A model generated the notes under the pieces. It saw nothing but the letters and a program-made list of their open reading frames with translations, was not told where the DNA came from and ran no database searches. The position numbers and the translations under genes are program-made. Positions 56,296 through 64,000 of a stretch of DNA of 64,000 nt are shown here, piece after piece (the first letter of the stretch is position 1; the number at the start of each line of letters is the position of its first letter). This DNA comes from Ephydatia muelleri. Taxonomy: Eukaryota > Porifera > Demospongiae > Spongillida > Spongillidae. Where the stretch lies: NCBI GenBank assembly GCA_013339895.1, contig JABACO010000006.1, forward strand, positions 1,857,962-1,921,961. The letters run 5' to 3'.

Positions 56296-56847
56296 GTGTT
56301 TGCTTAACAGTATTATTGCTTACCATCTTGTCCACAGACTGCCTTGTGTCTTCAGCCTGCTGGATAATTTGCATGAATGATCATTAATTAGAATTTAAAT
56401 ACTAATTAGACAAATAAGCAAAAAGATTTCACTAACTAAATCAAGACCCTGAGATCAAATGAAAGTGTAACCAAATATACAAAGATGTATGTTTTAAAAG
56501 GTAACATGAAAGAAATTGTTTATGTGTTTTATGTGGATGTATGCTTGTGTATTTACCATTTATGTACGTCAACTGAACTGTAATACACTGGGCCATATTT
56601 CAATAAAAAGACTAATACATTACAGGGGGAGGAGGTTCTCTGTAAAAATTTAATTGACATAATTACAAAGACTCAATGATAGGTACTAGTACTGTGTGTG
56701 TTCATGCACGGAATTATTGTTTCGAACCCTTGTTTGTCATGGGTTACAGTGTGTGGATCACTTCCTTTATAGCTAAATGTGTGTTTGATTTGTTTTCAAG
56801 TGCTATGAGTGTGGTCATTATTACAGTGTTTGCCCACAATCCTGCAG
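56296..56847. other. No supported gene
   Basis: Intergenic or intronic sequence before the ATPase exons. Earlier exons of the ATPase were looked for and not found. Confidence 0.4.
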
Positions 56848-57293
56848 AATACAGTCTATGCCCTGATGGCTGCTACATGCGTGGCTGTATTTCTGACATA
56901 CTTCCCTGGGGTTGGAGTATATCTCAGTTTTCATGAAATAAGGTGACTACCAGGGCCATGCCATGAGGAGTTTATTTTGTTGCTCACTCTGTTTAGTATT
57001 TATGTAGTGATTATCGTGCATACATTCCAGCAAGTGCAGATAATGATACTTACTCATGCTATGAGGTGCTGTTAGGCTGGATTAAATTGTCCTTTACTAT
57101 CTATGGTACATGTATGTCTCCATAGACACTGAATCTTCACGGATTGAATTTGTTTTATATTAAATGTTGCTTTCTGTGGTGGTAAATTGTCTCTTTCTCT
57201 GTAGACTTGATTGGTGGGTCATTTCCATCAGTTTTTCATTGCTCATATTTACATATGATGAACTGAGAAAGCATTTTATTAGACAATGGAAAG
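56848..57293 (+). pseudogene. Two C-terminal exons of a Na+/K+-ATPase-type alpha subunit
   Basis: Exon 56,848-56,942 (acceptor TCCTGCAG) encodes NTVYALMAATCVAVFLTYFPG and ends in phase 2 at GTGACT. Exon 57,205-57,293 (acceptor TCTGTAG) completes the codon and encodes RLDWWVISISFSLLIFTYDE, then LRKHFIRQWKG, ending in phase 1 at GTGAGC. This matches the last membrane segments of P2C-type ATPases, where an FLSYxPG segment is followed by WW...PxSLLIFxYDExRK. The usual final exon (GGW...ETYY) is not seen in the next 370 bp and the upstream catalytic exons are absent. It is therefore probably a duplicated gene fragment; the real gene is presumably elsewhere. Confidence 0.65.
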
Positions 57294-57667
57294 GTGAGCT
57301 TTCATGGCTGATATGCATCCAACTTGTCCTACACCTTATCAACATTTCAAGTTTCTATACATATCCATACATATTTCCTGTATCAAAGACAATCAATGTA
57401 TCACTTGCACTTAGCTTAATTTGAACAGTAGTGTTCATTTCCTTAATTGTATAGCATACAGTTATGAATAATTTTTTTTAATTCCTTTTATAATTTATTG
57501 TTTTTAAATTCATCTAACTCAGGAATACGACCACATAATACTGCAAACCTAACTACCTAGGACACAAAGAGGCATTATAAAAGTGATGATTACCTAGACA
57601 AGCATTTCGAGTAGCGTGTCTGTAGAGGCACGTGCATGCTTCTCTCCATTTTACTTTTAAAAAATTC
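57294..57667. other. Spacer up to duplication boundary
   Basis: AT-rich sequence with no gene. Homology with the window start begins at about 57,668 (CATTCAGTTATAAACATAAT). Confidence 0.5.
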
Positions 57668-59120
57668 TCATTCAGTTATAAACATAATGGATGCGGGCCA
57701 AGCTTTGTAAATTGATTATTCCAATACATGGCAGATAGACTGTTCAAAATGAATGATGCATCGAAGCTATACATGTAGGTCGTGTAACTGTTCTCTGAAT
57801 GCATGCATGACTGTTTTCATGCATCTGTCTCATTGAATGTCAAATACTTTACCTTGAAATCTGGTGACTGAAAGGTTATGCAGAAGTGTTATTAATCATA
57901 TGCATTGTCACTGTCCAATGTAGGCATTACCGAAACACTGTTCCTGTATTGATGCAGTTCAAGAGGTTATCTCTTATACATATATCCGGCAGCGCTGTCC
58001 TTATCTATGTTTGTATATCTGTCGTTAGTCAACTTCGTTTATTGGATTTGTCTGTGGATACAATAATAATTATGGTGCTGCTATTTTTTTTGCAACATGG
58101 TGACAAGGTTTTTTTAATGCATCTTGGTGCATGTGAAATGATTGTATTGTGAAACATTCTGCAGGGTGGGCATTAATTAATATGGCTTCTCAAAGGGAAC
58201 AGGTGCACACACACACACACATTTGTATTATGCATGGGAGGGAGACCTTGTTTTGTTTCTGAATTCTTTGAGAGTCAGCATTGCCCTCTACAAAATGACT
58301 CTTCTTCATGGAGTGATGAGGCATGGAGTTTTATTAACCCTACATTTCAACGCAAGTGTATCATATTTTGGCATGTTTTAGAAGTTTGCAAGAATAACAG
58401 AATCACTGTGTAGAGGACATTTCTAGAATATCAAAAAACTTGAAATTATGCGCTAGATCCCTTTTCACTGTAATGATTCCATTTATACTCAAATGATGAC
58501 ATCATTATTATTGTGTACTTAGACACATGTTTACAACTGATTGAAATTAGAAAGGACGTGCATTGCCTTGTTCACTTAGGAACTTTGCTCCCATGTCAAA
58601 TATAGCAAAGAATGATGTCCGTGTACTGCAATATTTACTGATTCTAAAAGTGTTGTGTGTGTAGCTAACAGAGCCTATTGCAGTGACTTTGAAAGAATTC
58701 ATCAACTGTAATATTGGACAAGAAAACCTCTGTACCATTGTGTAGAGCTGATGTTAATTGAACTGCACTGCCGCAATTTTGTGTGACCGCACATGTTCGT
58801 AAAGACAAAATGATGTCTGCTTTTCACTAGCCTGGGGACCGGAGGAGTCGAATTTAGTCATCTGGTCCCCAGATGCGGTCTCACAAGGTTCGCATGAGTA
58901 CCCGTGATAAACACTGGGGTCCCGTCACGCATAAATTGATCTGGGCAAAATAGAATCCGATCGGATCAATTTTTGCTGCCAAACTTCATCCGACGGAGTA
59001 ATATAGGATAGCTTGTCCGCAGCGGGCCGGATAGGCTGTCCGGCTGGACTCACTATCTTACGATACACTGTCCTCATACGGGCAATTCATCCTAGGAGTT
59101 TTGGTCCGCGTTATGACACG

Positions 59121-59150
<30 letters not shown>
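59121..59150. repeat. Poly-C tract at the empty hAT site
   Basis: About 30 consecutive C residues followed by GACACACACGACACAC. In copy A the same tract is split by the 1,497-2,219 insertion. Confidence 0.9.
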
Positions 59151-59151
<1 letters not shown>

Positions 59152-59930
59152 ACACACACGACACACGCCATATTAGAGTCATGCTGCCACGGCATGTCTG
59201 ACGTGCATGGAATTTTATATACATCATGCATAATACATCATGATGGTACATCTAGTACACGAGTGCAGAAGTGGAAGTTGTAATTCCATGAGAAAATGAA
59301 ATTAAAAGAAATTCATTTAATTTTGATGTTGCACCTACATCGCTTCTTCTATTTCAGTATTAGAATATAAGGACGCATTTAAACAAGTTATGTTACTGTA
59401 AATAAAATAATAATGATGCATGTGGGCGCGTTTCATGAATTTCAAATACAGTATTGACGAATTACGAAGTACAGTATTATAATTTTATGCATTCTGAAAG
59501 CTGGATGACTGAGCCTTAAATCAGTTGTTATGTATTGAGAATCAGATAGTATTTAAAAGCTATAAAACATCGAAGTAATATCATTTTCTGAGAAAAGTTA
59601 CATGAAACATTGTATCTGTTGGATCCTGTAAACATTTATGACCTCATGCAGTTCTATATACCATTGGCATTATCGGTGTCAACTTGCTAAGTAAGAAATT
59701 TCTTTGCTACTGATGTGCCATTAAGATGACATAACTCTTCCTTCAGTGTCCCTACAAGGAGATGAGAGATTACTGAGATTATAATGTGACTGTACTTTCC
59801 ATCAGCGATAAAACTTTATTTAGAATTTCAGTAGATCTCATTTGAATAAGTTTTATCAATCAAAAATATTATTATAACTAAAATTAAAGACTAGATGCTT
59901 ATACTTTTCGAAACAGCTAATCCAACCCCG

Positions 59931-60184
59931 AAACGTATGTTGCATGGCGGGAAACGTGTGTTACATGGCGGGAAACGTGTGTTGCATGGTGGGAAACGTG
60001 TGTTACATGGTGGGAAACGTATGTTGCATGGCGGGAAACGTATGTTGCATGGCGGGAAACGTATGTTGCATGGCGGGAAACGTGTGTTACATGGCGGGAA
60101 ACGTGTGTTGCATGGTGGGAAACGTGTGTTGCATGGTGGGAAACGTATGTTGCATGGTGGGAAACGTATGTTGCATGGTGCATG
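59931..60184. repeat. 21-bp minisatellite, about 12 units (copy B)
   Basis: Same unit as 3,005-4,290. The first and last units match those of copy A, so the length difference lies in the interior of the array. Confidence 0.95.
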
Positions 60185-61027
60185 GGAAAACTGTAATACT
60201 TTTGATCGTACCCAAAAATGATTCATTGAGGCCGCTAATGGATGAGTTTCACTGACTTTAGGCAAACAGTATCAGCTGTGGCTGCAGGGTCAGCTTGTTT
60301 TCACGTTGTGAATGACCGACCATGCATGCTCTATGACCGTATATAATCAATGCTGTGATTCCCCTTCTCTGACATCCTGCATACGCGTAGCACCCCCTTG
60401 GTGTAGGATAGCGTGCAGCTACTGACTTGACGTGTACCACCTATAGTGTTCTTCCCCTTGATGCATCACTTGGTAAAGGATGCCAAAGCGGTGTTCATCA
60501 GTATGAACATGTTTTTATGGTGCTTTGTAAAGACCAAATTTCGAGATTATAATTACACGTCACTCATTTCAACAATCAACACTGGAACTGTATTGCAATG
60601 TGCAGGCCATACACACACGTATACTTGGCATATACTGACATAACTCTTCAGTGCAGCAATACAATGAGTAACGGCAGATATTTATCAATGGGCTCAAATT
60701 AAGCGTCCCCCTAACGTCACATGTATACAGTGTACATATACCTGTATGTCCGGGCCCAAGTGAGGTGTCTGCATGCAAGTAATTGTCACCGTATACGGTG
60801 TTCTCGCCCTCCAGGCTAGGGACACGTGTAGTGACCCTAGTCTGTACTACAATGTGTCAAGTCCACAGCTGGGACCACTGTACCAGTGCATAAGTGCTCA
60901 TGCATGTCTTGAGCATGCTGCGGTATATCACTGCATGCATGAGGTACGCGGGGTGACCACATTCATGTTCACTGTAGTGTCAATTTGCAAGAATTTGTAA
61001 ACCTGCATGCATGTTGTTGGCCCAATG

Positions 61028-61310
61028 TTTCTGAGGAACACGAAATCTGTCGTGCAGATTTTGAAAACAACACGGAAGGATGTTCCTGCTGTCTGCAACA
61101 ACTTTTACCACCACTCTAGTTTTGCCGTTGGTTTTTGCCCTTTTCTGTTTTATTGATATCCTTTGCATGCCTGCATGTGCCGCACATTTGTACAGTAACT
61201 GCAGCAAGGCAAGTTCCCTATATTGCGCAGGCGCCGTGCAGACAGTCGTTATACCCCGATGTCATGCAGCAGTCGCGCGAAATTGATGGCGAGGTATTCA
61301 ATACGTGCCA
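61028..61310 (+). pseudogene. Decayed transmembrane exon relic (copy B)
   Basis: Counterpart of 8,309-8,595. A 2-bp insertion after CAACAACTTTT shifts the frame into a TAG. A further CATGCAG insertion near 61,263 is also absent from copy A. Confidence 0.55.
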
Positions 61311-61820
61311 TGGCTGAATCGTTGGGCATAATCACACAAAAGCAGTTTGTATGCATGGATCATTTGGATAAGAGATGTATTCATGTTGTATTGAATAGCG
61401 ATAACCGATCTACCATGCATACAGCCTTTCATTTTACCGTCACTATATCCTAACACCCTTAACATTTTCGTGCAGTGTTGCTGCTTACTTGAACAAGCAC
61501 TGATATCAGAGTTCTTTTTTTTTGTGTTTTTTGCAACGTACATGTATACTAACATATCACCGGACCCTGGTCCATGATTATTGTGTCTGACAGTGTAAAA
61601 TATGGCCATACTAGAAAGTAAATTTGCTGAACGAGAATTATTATTCCTGATAGAATAAGTGATAAGCCTATGCCCATATATCATGCATATTGAGGAGCAT
61701 TTAGCTTCACCATGCTTGGGAGGATTGAGGATGATGAGCTCTTAACTGCATTCCTTCATTGTATTGAATTATTCATATCTGGCTGCAAACATTTTGCCCA
61801 TTTGTGTTGCATGTACATGT

Positions 61821-61973
<153 letters not shown>

Positions 61974-62632
61974 GGGGAGATTTGATATACTTTTAAAGGG
62001 GGGTTATTTATGTAATGTTGCGACACATTGTGGGTCCAAAAAGTTGAAAAGTGTGTGATATACTATATGGACAGCCCCTGGTAGAACACTCTGGGCATGT
62101 GAATCTTTGTTAGGATACTTAAAGATGGGCATACGGGTGCGCGTGCACAAGTTTTACCTGCTTGACTATCTCGATAATGAAAAAGGTACAAACTCTTTTC
62201 GTGACTCCACTATATGTTACAGCTGATTTACCTCTATGATCCTGCACCTCGTTTGACGTTAAAAGATTGAGGGCCTTATGTTTTGCTCCAAAACTTGATG
62301 ATACTCACACTGACTTCGATTGAATTTCAATGTCCACCCAATCACCCTAAATTTCTGCAAATGTACGCATGATTTTCACGTGCATGCTATAACTCATTAA
62401 TCGTGCCGTATATAGGTATAAGGTCTATAGCCGCGAATGAGTTGCCGGATTAGATCATGTGCCGTTGGTTTGCATTTTGCAGCGTTTAGATCATGATAAG
62501 CTTTAATGATTCACTTTGCATGCAGTTACGCACAGATTTCAAGGTCGCAATTCAATCTTATCCCGAATTATTCACGCACGTGCCTACCTATATATGCAGA
62601 GGTTGGGAAAGGTACGCCGCAAATTTAATAAG

Positions 62633-64000
62633 ATGATGGTGCTATCTGCGGCGGTGGCTTACGTTATAATGAGCTTTTTGACTTGCGTGCAATGCGCCTG
62701 CATAGGTGAGACTTAGCGTGCATGCAATATGGCCTTGGCAGTAACTGAGTCCGCAGATACAGAGGATGTGACGCTTCTGCCTACGCAAGGTGCAAAGCTT
62801 GGTTGTCCTTGCAATACCAAGTACGTGTGGATCAACGGTTCACAAATCAGCCCTAACACGTGTGACACAGCCTCGGACGAATGTGACAGATTCGAAATAG
62901 CCTCGGACGTGTGTGACGGCGGAACCTGCACAGTGGTAACATTCAGAGACACTCTGGCGACCAATTCGACGCAGATATGGTGCGAAAAGTACGAAGATGA
63001 AACCTCAGTCACAGTGGCCTCCTATTTTGTGGTCGGTAAGCCTTCGTCGATTGGGTGCATGCGGTCTTCATTCCATTTGATAGCACATCCTGCATGCGCT
63101 GAGGCGACGCTATCTGTTGACATGCGCCATGCGTTCTCTTTGAGGTTCCCCGCTCTCGCCGAATCCTTCCATTCTCGCGATCAACGCGAGCGCTCTGTTG
63201 CTAAAATGGGAGGAACCCTTCACGTGGAAAGGTGTAGGCAATATTTCTCACTACACCGTCCGAATGTACTCCCGATCTAGCCACAGTTGGAGGATATGGA
63301 CCATTCCGGCAAAGGGTTATGACATTGCATACTGTGCTAGTGTGGATGGCGATGGGATCGCCTGCGCCATGCTCACAAACATACATTCCAGGAGGAGCAA
63401 CCAATGCAACAACATCATTGCAGTTCATCTTTACCACAAACATCGCCCCTGTTAGTTGCGAAGAACTGCTGTTTTATGTCAGCGCTTCAAACATAGTCGG
63501 AGAGAGCGAGAGAGCAGCAGTGAGGGTTTTTTTTAATGATGGTAAGAATTATGTCAGAACAGATGGAAAAATGTTGCTGAGTATATTTGCAAACCTCAAC
63601 ATTTCCATTTCACTAAACTCACACTGCATTGTGTAATGGATGCTTGCATTTATTTACTGCATGTACTGTAGCTCCTCGTGGTGACATGAAAGCTTGGATT
63701 ACCCTGCTTAAGGGAGCCAGCAATGATACAGATCTTATCCTAAACATCCAGGTAGGGCATTAGATAGAATAATCATCACCAAAAGTGCAATCATTTGTAT
63801 CTTTATATAACGCAATACATGCAGCCTCCTGGCTCATGCGCGCCGCGGATAGCCAATTTCAGCATTGATGTCAATGACGCGCACAATCAGAGCTTTGCAT
63901 TGGTTCAGATACCTGCACAGCTAGGACCTTCAAAAGACCCAATAACCTTTCGCATTCCTTCGGGTCTGATACCGAACGATACAGCCAACTGACAGTGACA
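62633..64000 (+). pseudogene. Ig/FN3 receptor, copy B, with two single-base frameshifts, 3' end outside window
   Basis: Exons correspond one to one with the intact gene: 62,633-62,705, 62,757-63,035, 63,145-63,541, 63,672-63,751 and 63,825 to beyond the window. All splice sites are kept. Exon 3 has one extra C (GATCGCCTGCGCC at about 63,361 against GATCGCTGCGCC in copy A), which shifts the FN3 frame to a stop within about 95 bp. Exon 5 lacks one C (ACAGCCAACTG at about 63,985 against ACAGCCCAACTG). Elsewhere substitutions are modest. It is either a recently inactivated paralogue, a haplotype variant, or carries sequencing errors in C runs; the last cannot be excluded. Confidence 0.65.

Overview
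The window is a eukaryotic (metazoan) nuclear segment. Coding exons are separated by GT-AG introns, many only about 50-60 bp long, and there are abundant transposable-element remnants, long simple repeats and minisatellites. Receptor genes with Ig-like plus fibronectin type III (FN3) domains, Penelope-like and Ty3/gypsy fragments, piggyBac-, hAT- and CACTA-like DNA elements and very compact introns suggest an early-branching invertebrate. A demosponge is my best guess, but this is inference; no species-specific marker was identified.

Layout. (1) 14-11,352 is copy A of a segmental duplication whose copy B starts at about 57,668 and runs off the window end. Copy A carries two insertions absent from B: a 723-bp hAT-like element and a 3.18-kb CACTG-ended element with a TA target duplication and an exact empty site in B. 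Each copy holds a 21-bp minisatellite (about 61 units in A, 12 in B), a long TG tract and a type I membrane receptor gene. The receptor has an intact seven-exon model in A (9,963-11,877, 440 aa) and is broken by two single-base indels in B. (2) 12-24.7 kb is mostly decayed transposons: a piggyBac-like fragment, duplicated unidentified repeats with G-rich and C-rich arrays, a Penelope-like RT fragment abutting a Ty3/gypsy pol fragment, palindromic MITEs, a CTG-repeat tract and a decayed gene with Arg/Lys-rich repeats. (3) 25.4-30.3 kb is the most striking region: an intact head-to-head gene pair. A 304-aa five-exon gene (minus) and a 980-aa fourteen-exon DDE-transposase-like gene (plus) start about 53 bp apart. 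(4) 30.9-44 kb holds a possible micro-exon gene, more retroelement scraps, decayed tandem units, a hAT MITE with a perfect 8-bp target duplication, minisatellites and an 825-bp near-perfect palindrome. (5) 43.8-48.8 kb is a second Ig/FN3 membrane receptor gene with a 1-kb 32-bp minisatellite in an intron; a decayed copy of its last exon lies 3 kb downstream. (6) 49-57.6 kb has more MITEs, a 28-bp minisatellite, a decayed RecQ-like helicase and two C-terminal exons of a Na+/K+-ATPase-type alpha subunit.

How the parts relate. The two receptor genes share an architecture: secretion signal, Ig-like domain, FN3 domains, one membrane span and a short tyrosine-containing tail. They look like members of a locally expanding cell-surface receptor family, with extra decayed exons nearby (8.3, 44.1 and 51.4 kb). 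The transposase-like pair is the only apparently intact mobile-element-type coding unit; everything else mobile is non-autonomous or broken. All gene models come from reading frames and splice sites by eye and have no transcript support.
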